Assembly (NCBI GenBank): GCA_016191565.1
Contig: JACPWA010000154.1
Coordinates: 1-6,086, forward strand
Source: Simkania negevensis
Lineage (GTDB): Bacteria > Chlamydiota > Chlamydiia > Chlamydiales > Simkaniaceae
Length of the DNA: 6,086 nt
Reading direction: 5' to 3'
The translations under genes and the position numbers were made by a program. Under the pieces are notes generated by a model that was not told the origin of the DNA, did no database searches, and worked only from the letters and a program-made list of their open reading frames with translations. The first letter of the stretch is position 1, and each line of letters opens with the position of its first letter. Shown here piece after piece: positions 1 to 4,423 of this stretch.

Positions 1-451
1 AAAAGAGAGAGGTACGGATCTCTTTTCCTATCTTTAGCCCTTTCTGGAAGATATAGTGAATAGGAAAGGGAAGCTTCTTTACGCGCCGATGCGTTTCATA
101 CGTAAGCTTCACCTGACGTTGTATTTCACTTTCTCCAAAAATAGCACTATCAAGGCCGGCGATCACCCTTCCTAAATGATAAAAACAATCTCTCCCAAAA
201 TAGGTATAAAGGGCATATTCAAAAAGGGAAGGGAGGGAGGGGCGAAGCCTAGCTAAAATATCTACCTGCAGCTGTGCTAAATCCTCTCCTGAAAAATAGA
301 GCTCAATCCGATTACACGTACTGAGAAGTAAAGTGATTACCTGCTCTCCTTTTTACTTTTGCTTAAATTCCTTCTCACATGCCTTAGCAAAGGCTTCTCT
401 GAGCGGAAGCTCAGAAGTGCGGTGATTCATTCCTAGGACGCCAACTTGCAT
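1..451 (-). pseudogene. hemA: Glutamyl-tRNA reductase, N-terminal part, interrupted by in-frame TAA
   Basis: The minus frame from the ATG at 451-449 stays in one register to the left edge (150 codons), broken only by TAA at 355-353 (codon 33). Translation opens MQVGVLGMNHRTSELPLREA, matching the glutamyl-tRNA reductase N-terminus (G-x-N-H-x-T). After the stop come STCNRIELY (residues 44-52, with the family's nucleophilic cysteine at Cys46), His92, and AGLDSAIFGESEIQRQVK (98-115), the family's conserved SGLDS-GE-QI-QVK signature. HemA reduces glutamyl-tRNA to glutamate-1-semialdehyde with NADPH, the first step of C5 haem synthesis. Spacing across the stop fits normal homologues (Cys50 in E. 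coli), so this looks like a single nonsense substitution, not a frameshift. No ATG lies in frame after the stop within the window. The Shine-Dalgarno before the ATG is weak. It could be a recent pseudogene, a sequencing error or a recoded gene. The family call is firm; the functional status is open. Confidence 0.85.
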
Positions 452-475
452 AATGGGGGCTCTACTTTACTTGCG

Positions 476-503
476 TATATACCGGTTTTTAGTGCTCTGT
501 AAA
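476..503 (-). promoter_or_regulatory. Candidate hemA promoter
   Basis: Read on the minus strand, TTTACA (503-498; five of six to the -35 consensus) is followed after 16 bases by TATATA (481-476; four of six to the -10 consensus). Transcription would begin near 470, about 20 bases before the hemA ATG. The -35 box lies inside a sequence resembling the end of the 3838-4004 palindrome. AT-rich sequence makes chance matches common, so this is a prediction only. Confidence 0.35.
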
Positions 504-523
504 CTTAATGTTTACTATTTGGG
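490..523 (+). repeat. Possible degenerate end of the 3838-4004 palindromic element
   Basis: The stretch opens TAGTGCTCTG and closes TTTGGG 34 bases later. The left arm of the palindrome at 3838 opens TAGTGCTCCG and reaches TTTGGG at exactly the same distance. By hand count about 22 of 34 positions agree, most of them at the two ends. The preceding T-run also matches the outer flank of that element's right end. No matching opposite end was found, so this would be a decayed or partial copy. The similarity is modest and could be chance. Confidence 0.3.
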
Positions 524-526
524 TTA

Positions 527-583
527 GAAAGTGGCGAAAAATGTTCTCAAAAGTCCTTCGTTTTCGAGTTTTGAGACACTTTC
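527..583. repeat. Hairpin in the hemA-recX gap
   Basis: TCTCAAAA (545-552) pairs exactly with TTTTGAGA (569-576) around a 16-base loop. Just outside, GAAAGTG (527-533) pairs with CACTTTC (577-583), leaving an 11-base bulge on the left side. It is not followed by a T-run on either strand, so it does not look like a standard terminator. It lies upstream of hemA and downstream of recX on the minus strand, so it would be transcribed if the two are co-transcribed. Confidence 0.45.
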
Positions 584-706
584 TTATCATCACTCAGGTT
601 CTTGCATATGATCTGCACTGCACCTTCACAAACCACGCCTGCCAAAATGAAACTTTCTATGCGTTTCAACTGTCACCGGTATATATAAAAAAATAAAAAA
701 AATCTT

Positions 707-1321
707 TCAATACCTCAATTTTAAAAAGGGAAGAATCAACCGATCTTCAAATCCCCTCCCCTTTAAAAAGCGATAGAGCTTTTCCTCTCTTTTTTGACCT
801 ATTTCTCCTCTTTTTGTCCGTTTTTCAATCAATTCTTTTATCTTCTCTCTTTGCAGTTCATCGGGAAGATAGGCTTTAAAGAGGACCTCTATGTGCTTTC
901 CTTCTGCTTTTCCCATTTTTTTACCTAAACGAACTTTGATCCAAGCAGGTCCATGGCCTTTTTTTAATTCACTTTCTATAAATATCTTAAGAATTTCTTT
1001 CTCTTTAACATATCCTTGCTCTATCACCTTCTCTAGAACCTCTTCTATCGCTATAGCAGAGATCTTTTTCCTCATTAGTTTTCTTCTGAGCTCAGATTTT
1101 GTATGGTCCTTGATAGCTAGAAGGTTATAAACATATCTAAGAGCAGTTTTCCCCTCCTCAAGCTGAAAAAAAGCTTCCACATCTTCTCTAAAGAGAAAGT
1201 TCTTGATCTTATTTAAATACCTTAGATACAGCTTCTTATCAAATATTCGTACAAGCTCTTCATCGCAAAATATTTTTATAAGTGACTTATTTTCAGCATC
1301 TTCCACTAACTTGATTTTCAT
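707..1321 (-). CDS. recX: RecX family regulatory protein
   Basis: This 204-residue protein fits RecX, the small all-helical protein that binds RecA filaments and modulates recombinase activity in the cytoplasm. Residues 63-88 (YNLLAIKDHTKSELRRKL and following) match the first RecX helical repeat (A..YL..R..S..EL..KL). VIEQGYVKEKE (99-109) and KKGHGPAWIKVRL (120-132) match the second repeat with its K-G-x-G-P-x-x-I-x-x-L signature. YRFLKGRGFEDRLILPFL (183-200) is the third repeat. Residues 1-60 are a less conserved N-terminal extension, and overall length is slightly above the usual 150-200. The ATG at 1321 is preceded by only a weak GGTG. The gene is divergent from the small genes starting at 1410 and lies 255 bases upstream of hemA on the same strand. 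No recA is nearby in the window. The stop is TGA. The call rests on motif pattern, not alignment. Confidence 0.85.
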   Translation of the reverse strand: MKIKLVEDAENKSLIKIFCDEELVRIFDKKLYLRYLNKIKNFLFREDVEAFFQLEEGKTALRYVYNLLAIKDHTKSELRRKLMRKKISAIAIEEVLEKVIEQGYVKEKEILKIFIESELKKGHGPAWIKVRLGKKMGKAEGKHIEVLFKAYLPDELQREKIKELIEKRTKRGEIGQKREEKLYRFLKGRGFEDRLILPFLKLRY

Positions 1322-1339
1322 AAAAACACCATTAATTAA

Positions 1340-1368
1340 TTGAATATTAAATCATATAAAGATATAAT
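1340..1368 (+). promoter_or_regulatory. Promoter for the small gene at 1410
   Basis: TTGAAT (1340-1345) and a perfect TATAAT (1363-1368) are separated by 17 bases, the optimal sigma-70 spacing. The start would be near 1375, giving a leader of about 35 bases that includes the strong GAGGGA at 1398-1403, six bases before the ATG. A second TATAAT at 1392-1397 abuts the ribosome binding site and would leave almost no leader, so it is a poorer choice. The same 88-base spacer must also contain the recX promoter, which is not obvious. Confidence 0.6.
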
Positions 1369-1409
1369 AAAGATAGAAGTAATAAACATTATATAATGAG
1401 GGATAAACT

Positions 1410-1616
1410 ATGGTATCAGGAGTAAGTTCAAGTTCAGCAGCAGCCTACTTTGAGCAGTCGACTCAAGATATGACAACCCAGCAGCTTAATACTCAAATGG
1501 AAATGAATTCCGCTGCCCAAGCTGGAAGTCAAATGAATCAAGAAACACAGCAAACCCAGCAGGAAACAGAAGAGCTCATGCAAGATGCGTGGGGCGACGT
1601 ACCTACACAAATGTAA
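1410..1616 (+). CDS. Small Gln-rich acidic protein, unknown function
   Basis: I do not recognise this 68-residue protein. It begins with a Ser/Ala-rich stretch (MVSGVSSSSAAAYFEQ) and continues Gln/Met/Thr/Glu-rich. It has about 14 Gln, 9 acidic residues, and no Lys, Arg, His or Cys, so it must be strongly acidic. There is no hydrophobic segment and no classical signal peptide. The centre (residues 20-58) looks helical or disordered. It is credible as a gene because it has a good promoter (1340-1368), a strong Shine-Dalgarno GAGGGA six bases before ATG, and its own intrinsic terminator 30 bases past the TAA. It is therefore a monocistronic unit. A Ser-rich, positively uncharged N-terminus is compatible with a type III secretion substrate or small secretion-apparatus component, but nothing proves this. 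Confidence 0.7.
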   Translation: MVSGVSSSSAAAYFEQSTQDMTTQQLNTQMEMNSAAQAGSQMNQETQQTQQETEELMQDAWGDVPTQM

Positions 1617-1645
1617 TTTAAAGAGCTAAAAAATCTAAGAAAATG

Positions 1646-1677
1646 ACCCATCCCTCCCGGGGGATGGGTTTTTTTTT
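1646..1677 (+). terminator. Rho-independent terminator of the 1410-1616 gene
   Basis: ACCCATCCC (1646-1654) pairs exactly with GGGATGGGT (1661-1669) around the loop TCCCGG, and the right arm runs into nine consecutive T (1669-1677). The nine-pair GC-rich stem and T-tract are textbook. It ends the first small gene's transcript and separates it from the coupled pair beginning at 1737, which therefore needs its own promoter. Confidence 0.93.
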
Positions 1678-1700
1678 ATCTTTACATGGGAAAATTTTTA

Positions 1701-1728
1701 TTGTGGTTTTTGAAAGAAAGGGTATAAA
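1701..1728 (+). promoter_or_regulatory. Candidate promoter for the 1737-2235 gene pair
   Basis: TTGTGG (1701-1706) and TATAAA (1723-1728, five of six to consensus) are 16 bases apart, just downstream of the terminator. Transcription would start near 1735, almost on the ATG at 1737. If this promoter is the real one, translation more likely starts at the second in-frame ATG, 1761. Confidence 0.4.
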
Positions 1729-1736
1729 TAGGGAAA

Positions 1737-1937
1737 ATGAAGAAAGAATGGGTATCTGTCATGAGCGATAAGATTTCTGGAACCCCTCCCACACCACCGA
1801 CTCCTCCAGAGCTCCCCTCCTATTCAACTCCTCCAAAACAAACTAACACCTCTTCCTCTGATCCCTTTGAAGATTCTCTTGATACCTTTGCACAGTTGCC
1901 TGAAACCCTAAACGTCCTTACCTTTCCCCCTTCTTAG
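1737..1937 (+). CDS. Small Pro-rich protein, unknown function
   Basis: I do not recognise this protein: 66 residues from ATG 1737, or 58 from ATG 1761 (MSDKISGTPP). Its hallmark is the tandem GTPPTPPTPPELP near the N-terminus, followed by Ser/Thr/Pro-rich sequence and an acidic-hydrophobic tail (DPFEDSLDTFAQLPETLNVL). There are about 13 prolines and no Cys, and no transmembrane segment, so the N-terminal half is probably disordered. The start is uncertain: AGGGA lies only two bases before 1737, and the candidate promoter would make that start nearly leaderless, while 1761 has only weak GGG upstream. The TAG stop (1935-1937) overlaps the ribosome binding site of the next gene, so the two are translationally coupled. 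The pairing and shared low-complexity N-termini suggest a common role, possibly export, which is inference. Confidence 0.6.
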   Translation: MKKEWVSVMSDKISGTPPTPPTPPELPSYSTPPKQTNTSSSDPFEDSLDTFAQLPETLNVLTFPPS

Positions 1938-1947
1938 AGGAAAAAAT

Positions 1948-2235
1948 ATGTCTATTCCCTCGATACCTTCTTCCGGTTCAGGTTCAACCCCTCCTCCCTC
2001 TTCTTCCGATCTTCCCCCGCAGGTGCAAATTCCCCAGACTTACAGTCCTCAAGGAGAATCTGCCATTAAAGATTGGTTCTCATTTTATTTCCCGGGAATG
2101 AGCGATGCTGATGCGACAAAAGCGGCTAACCAATTTACAATGCAAGTAATGCAGACCATCCAAGAATCTTTAAACCAGTCGATGAAAAATGCTAAAGAAG
2201 CTGCCAAACAGCTTAAAGAAAGCATTGATGAGTGA
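1948..2235 (+). CDS. Small Ser/Pro-rich protein with helical C-terminus, unknown function
   Basis: I do not recognise this 95-residue protein. Residues 1-35 are Ser/Pro/Gly-rich (MSIPSIPSSGSGSTPPPSSS) and probably disordered. Residues 36-50 hold an aromatic patch (KDWFSFYFPG). Residues 52-95 are a long, charged, Ala/Gln/Met-rich amphipathic segment that should form one or two helices, with no Cys. The disordered head and helical tail resemble the layout of small type III secretion needle, inner-rod or early-substrate proteins, but no specific family signature is visible and the resemblance may be superficial. The start is well supported: AGAGGA (1936-1941) sits six bases before ATG and overlaps the upstream gene's TAG, so it is coupled to the 1737-1937 gene. 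No clear terminator follows; the degraded palindrome at 2265-2593 may take that role. Confidence 0.75.
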   Translation: MSIPSIPSSGSGSTPPPSSSDLPPQVQIPQTYSPQGESAIKDWFSFYFPGMSDADATKAANQFTMQVMQTIQESLNQSMKNAKEAAKQLKESIDE

Positions 2236-2264
2236 ACCCACTCTTATACCGAACATCATTAAAC

Positions 2265-2593
2265 ACTCACCTTACGCAAAAAGAAAGAGCAGAGGGAACA
2301 AATCTTTTGAATTTCAATCACTAGACTCCTTTCGAAACTCCATTTATTTGCCAAAACAACGATTTTTGCCATCTCTAAAAACCGATTGTTTCAGCCATGT
2401 GTTCCCACATTGTCTTCAAAATCTTTTTTAAGAACTGTCTAAAACGCGCCATTTTTCCAAACAAAGCGAGTTTCGAAAGAAGTCTACTTTAAAAATTCTC
2501 ACCATATTTACTTGAATAGCCTTACGATTTTTAAAGCAATTGACTTTTCAAAATCTTTTAGTCCTCTATCTTTCCTTTTTGCATAAGGTGAGT
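2265..2593. repeat. Degraded long palindrome filling the gap before rluD
   Basis: The outer arms are ACTCACCTTACGCAAAAAG (2265-2283) and, inverted, ACTCACCTTATGCAAAAAG (2593-2575). The similarity continues inward to about 2295 and 2563, ending in AGAGG on both arms. Farther in, AGACTCCTTTCGAAACTC (2323-2340) pairs with 2468-2485 with one mismatch. The right half has about 45 extra bases between the two stems. No protein of a known family is encoded in the 441-base gap; the frames there are short and featureless. The arrangement suggests a decayed palindromic mobile element, larger than and different at its ends from that at 3838-4004. It could also form a long hairpin at the end of the upstream transcript. 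Confidence 0.65.
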
Positions 2594-2676
2594 TAAAAAT
2601 TGCAATTTTGATCTTTCTTTTTCTTAGAGCTTTATCTTAAAGTCAGTTTTTCTTTATCATAAAAGACATACCTTCT

Positions 2677-3588
2677 ATGAAAGAGACTAAAAATCAAAAA
2701 GTTATATTTGAAGAAGAGCTACCCTTGCGGCTGGATAAAGCTCTATTACATCTTTTTCCCTCCTATTCTAGGAGTTACTTTCAATTTTTAATTGAGGAAA
2801 AGGCTATAAAGGTCAACGGTCTTTCCTTAAAGAAAAAAGATTTAGTAGAGAAAGGGGATCAAATTGAGGTCTTCTTTCTAGAACTTTCAGAAATTGCTCT
2901 TACCCCTCAAGAAATTCCCCTAGAGATCCTTTATGAAGATGAATCGATTCTATGTATCAATAAGCCATCAGGAATGGTAGTGCATCCCGCTCCAGGAAAT
3001 CCAAAGGATACCTTTGCCAACGCTTTTCTTTACCACTGCAAAAACTTAGAAATAGGAGAAGATCCTTTGAGGCCAGGGATTGTCCATCGACTGGATAAGG
3101 AAACATCAGGAGTGCTCATTGCAGCTAAAACAAGAAAGGCTCATCAGCAACTCATCTCTGATTTTACTCAACGGAAAGTAGAAAAAAAATATCTCGCAAT
3201 CACCATAGGCAATCCAAAAGTAACCTCTCTCTCTGCTCCTATTGGAAGAGATCCCAAAGACAGACAGAAAATGAGTGTCGTTTCTGAAAAAGGAAAAGAA
3301 GCAAAGACCTTTTTTACTTCTTTAAAGGTAGGAAAAAAGTTGTCCCTTATTGAATGTAGGCCGATCACAGGAAGGACCCATCAGATTCGGGTCCATTTAA
3401 AAGAGCTTAAAGCTCCTGTTTTAGGAGACTCTCTTTACGGAAGTGAAAAAATCAATCAGCAGTACTCCTCCCCCCGCCATCTCCTTCATGCCCTTTCCTT
3501 GACCATTCTTCATCCTATTACCAAAGAAGCTTTAACCTTTGAAGCTCCCCTCCCCGATGATTTCAAATGTTGGATAGAAAAAATTTAA
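2677..3588 (+). CDS. rluD: RluD/RluA-family 23S rRNA pseudouridine synthase
   Basis: This enzyme isomerises uridine to pseudouridine in RNA. RluD-type enzymes with an S4 domain modify helix 69 of 23S rRNA (1911, 1915, 1917 in E. coli), which aids ribosome assembly. The 303-residue length is typical. An S4 RNA-binding domain lies at about residues 16-65 (LRLDKALLHLFPSYSR...FLIEEKAIKVNG). The catalytic domain starts near 82, with NKPSGMVVHPAPGN (95-108), the catalytic-Asp motif HRLDKETSG (137-145, Asp140), RKVEKKYLA (166-174) and GRTHQIRVH (232-240). All key motifs are intact. No clear Shine-Dalgarno precedes ATG 2677, but the S4 domain begins soon after, so no later start fits; TATCAT at 2655-2660 is a possible -10 element. 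The gene stands alone between two gaps full of palindromes. RluC-like specificity cannot be excluded, though the architecture favours RluD. Confidence 0.9.
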   Translation: MKETKNQKVIFEEELPLRLDKALLHLFPSYSRSYFQFLIEEKAIKVNGLSLKKKDLVEKGDQIEVFFLELSEIALTPQEIPLEILYEDESILCINKPSGMVVHPAPGNPKDTFANAFLYHCKNLEIGEDPLRPGIVHRLDKETSGVLIAAKTRKAHQQLISDFTQRKVEKKYLAITIGNPKVTSLSAPIGRDPKDRQKMSVVSEKGKEAKTFFTSLKVGKKLSLIECRPITGRTHQIRVHLKELKAPVLGDSLYGSEKINQQYSSPRHLLHALSLTILHPITKEALTFEAPLPDDFKCWIEKI

Positions 3589-3720
3589 CCAAGAGCTTAC
3601 CTAATACTGAACACGATCAAAAACTGCAGTTTTTAGCCATGCTTGGTATAATACTCAAGAAAAGTAGATTAATATAGGTAAAGTATTGTATTTTTATATA
3701 GGAGTGAAAAAGGCTCTATG
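3589..3720. other. Gap after rluD with a 16-base perfect palindrome
   Basis: No gene is visible here. AAAAACTGCAGTTTTT (3619-3634) is a perfect palindrome about 30 bases past the rluD stop. Around it, ACCAAG (3588-3593) and CTTGGT (3642-3647) form a weak outer pair. No GC-rich stem with a T-run was found, so the rluD terminator is not identified. A TATAAT at 3647-3652 has no convincing -35 partner. Confidence 0.4.
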
Positions 3721-4045
3721 AACCTATTCCACTATTTAAATTTTTGATGTTTTATAGAAATTTGTGAGGAGATTTAGTCTACTTTTTTAAAGACAACATT
3801 AAAGGCACATGACCTAGAAAAGATAGATTAAAGATACTAGTGCTCCGTTTCAAAAGTTTTTGGTGTTTGGGCTGATGTGAAAGTTCTCGCAGTTTGTCGA
3901 TCGTAAAGCTAGCTGTATTAATTCAATACAGCGCGCTTTATGACCGGCAAACCCCGAGGCTTTGACACAGCCGAAACATCAAAAACTTTTGAAACGGAGC
4001 ACTAAAAAGGGCAAAAACAGGAACATTTAAATAGTGGGATAGGTT
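3721..4045. repeat. 21-base inverted repeat enclosing the 167-base palindrome
   Basis: AACCTATTCCACTATTTAAA and the next T (3721-3741) recur inverted at 4025-4045 with one difference, which as RNA would be a U-G wobble pair. The arms enclose the palindrome at 3838-4004 plus about 96 bases on its left and 20 on its right. The right arm ends 41 bases before the khpA ATG. Either the palindrome inserted into an older inverted-repeat element, or both belong to one composite structure. Confidence 0.75.
3838..4004. mobile_element. 167-base palindromic element with TA flanks (MITE-like)
   Basis: The left arm (TAGTGCTCCGTTTCAAAAGT..., from 3838) and the reverse complement of the right arm (ending 4004) agree nearly base for base from the tips to the centre CTGTATT-AATTC-AATACAG (3913-3931). 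Arms are about 82 bases with roughly 70 matches and two or three one-base bulges. The outer 25 bases are identical, and several inner differences would still be G-U pairs in RNA. It has no coding capacity. A TA dinucleotide sits at each tip (TA-GTGCTCC...GGAGCAC-TA), the target duplication typical of IS630/Tc1-mariner insertions, so a non-autonomous element of that kind is plausible. The alternative is a structured RNA or regulatory hairpin upstream of khpA. The palindrome is certain; the mobile origin is inference. Confidence 0.7.
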
Positions 4046-4086
4046 TAAAAATACGTAAACTGAAACAGAAAAACAAGGATCGAACT

Positions 4087-4338
4087 ATGAAAGAATTTGT
4101 GGAATATATTGTTAAAAATCTTGTCGATCATCCAGATAAAGTTAGAATCAATGAAATTGGTGGTACCCATACCCTCATTATCGAGCTTAGCGTTGAAAAA
4201 TCTGATATCGGGAAAATTATCGGGAAAAAAGGGAAAACGATCAACGCGATTCGCACCCTTTTAATGTCTGTTGCCAGCCGCAATGGAATCCGTGTAAATT
4301 TAGAGATTCTCGAAGAGGGAAAAGAACAACAGCAATAG
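4087..4338 (+). CDS. khpA: KhpA-like KH-domain RNA-binding protein
   Basis: This 83-residue protein is almost entirely one KH domain of the YlqC/KhpA (UPF0109) family. In other bacteria KhpA binds many RNAs, often with partner KhpB, and influences cell size and division. The N-terminal helix and linker (MKEFVEYIVKNLVDHPDKVR, 1-20) and the strand TLIIELSVEKSDIGK (29-43) match the family. The nucleic-acid-binding GxxG loop is IGKKGKTI (45-52, GKKG at 46-49), followed by the helix NAIRTLLMSVASRNG. The tail EEGKEQQQ is polar. AAGGAT lies a few bases before ATG 4087. Unlike many genomes, it is not next to rpsP or rimM here: its upstream neighbour is a 498-base palindrome-rich gap, and downstream it converges on the DHH gene. 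A promoter is not evident; the right arm of the 3721-4045 inverted repeat lies just upstream and could affect expression. Confidence 0.9.
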   Translation: MKEFVEYIVKNLVDHPDKVRINEIGGTHTLIIELSVEKSDIGKIIGKKGKTINAIRTLLMSVASRNGIRVNLEILEEGKEQQQ

Positions 4339-4351
4339 TCTCAAATAAACT

Positions 4352-4386
4352 AAAAACCTCAGCTTAAGAACATATCTTAAGCTGAG
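4352..4386 (-). terminator. Terminator between khpA and the DHH gene
   Basis: CTCAGCTTAAG (4358-4368) pairs perfectly with CTTAAGCTGAG (4376-4386) around a seven-base loop. On the minus strand the stem is followed by G and then five T (4356-4352), so it fits a terminator for the DHH gene, whose stop is at 4426-4424. On the plus strand the stem is followed only by AAAATTAT, a weaker signal, but it may also stop khpA transcription. Confidence 0.75.
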
Positions 4387-4423
4387 AAAATTATATCCAA
4401 CCTCATTAAAAATTGCAGATTTT

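Larger units (their letters stand above)
476..685. repeat. Inverted repeat framing the hemA-recX gap
   Basis: TATATACCGGT (476-486) recurs inverted as ACCGGTATATA (675-685), an 11-base exact pair bracketing most of the 255-base gap between hemA and recX. The core ACCGGT is itself palindromic. No credible gene lies between the arms; the open frame at 508-696 lacks any family resemblance. The right arm is followed, on the minus strand, by nothing recognisable, but the sequence between it and recX is a run of A/T that on the minus strand reads as T-tracts just past the recX stop. The arms could be ends of a decayed insertion or protein-binding sites; nothing in the sequence decides. Confidence 0.4.

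Noticed and set aside
340..370. Frameshift in hemA near the TAA
   Set aside because: The frame before and after the TAA is the same and spacing to the catalytic cysteine is normal, so a single indel does not explain it.
508..696. Plus-strand open frame of 62 codons in the hemA-recX gap
   Set aside because: No Shine-Dalgarno, no family resemblance, and it runs through the hairpin and inverted repeats; most likely a chance frame in non-coding DNA.
891..1130. Plus-strand open frame of 79 codons
   Set aside because: Antisense to recX, whose motifs are clear on the minus strand.
1392..1397. Second TATAAT before the 1410 gene
   Set aside because: It abuts the ribosome binding site, so transcription would start almost at the ATG; the box at 1363-1368 has a proper -35 and spacing.
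2189..2431. Plus-strand open frame of 80 codons
   Set aside because: Overlaps the end of the well-supported 1948-2235 gene in another frame and continues into the degraded palindrome; no ribosome binding site or recognisable sequence.
3168..3368. Minus-strand open frame of 66 codons
   Set aside because: Antisense shadow inside rluD, which has intact catalytic motifs.
3718..3747. Nine-codon reading frame with GGAG upstream, possible leader peptide
   Set aside because: Spacing from GGAG to ATG is too long, it lies in the inverted-repeat arm, and no attenuator-like downstream gene follows.
3838..4004. CRISPR repeat or tRNA/riboswitch in the palindrome region
   Set aside because: There is no regular direct-repeat/spacer pattern and no cloverleaf or known riboswitch core; the sequence is a single uninterrupted hairpin.
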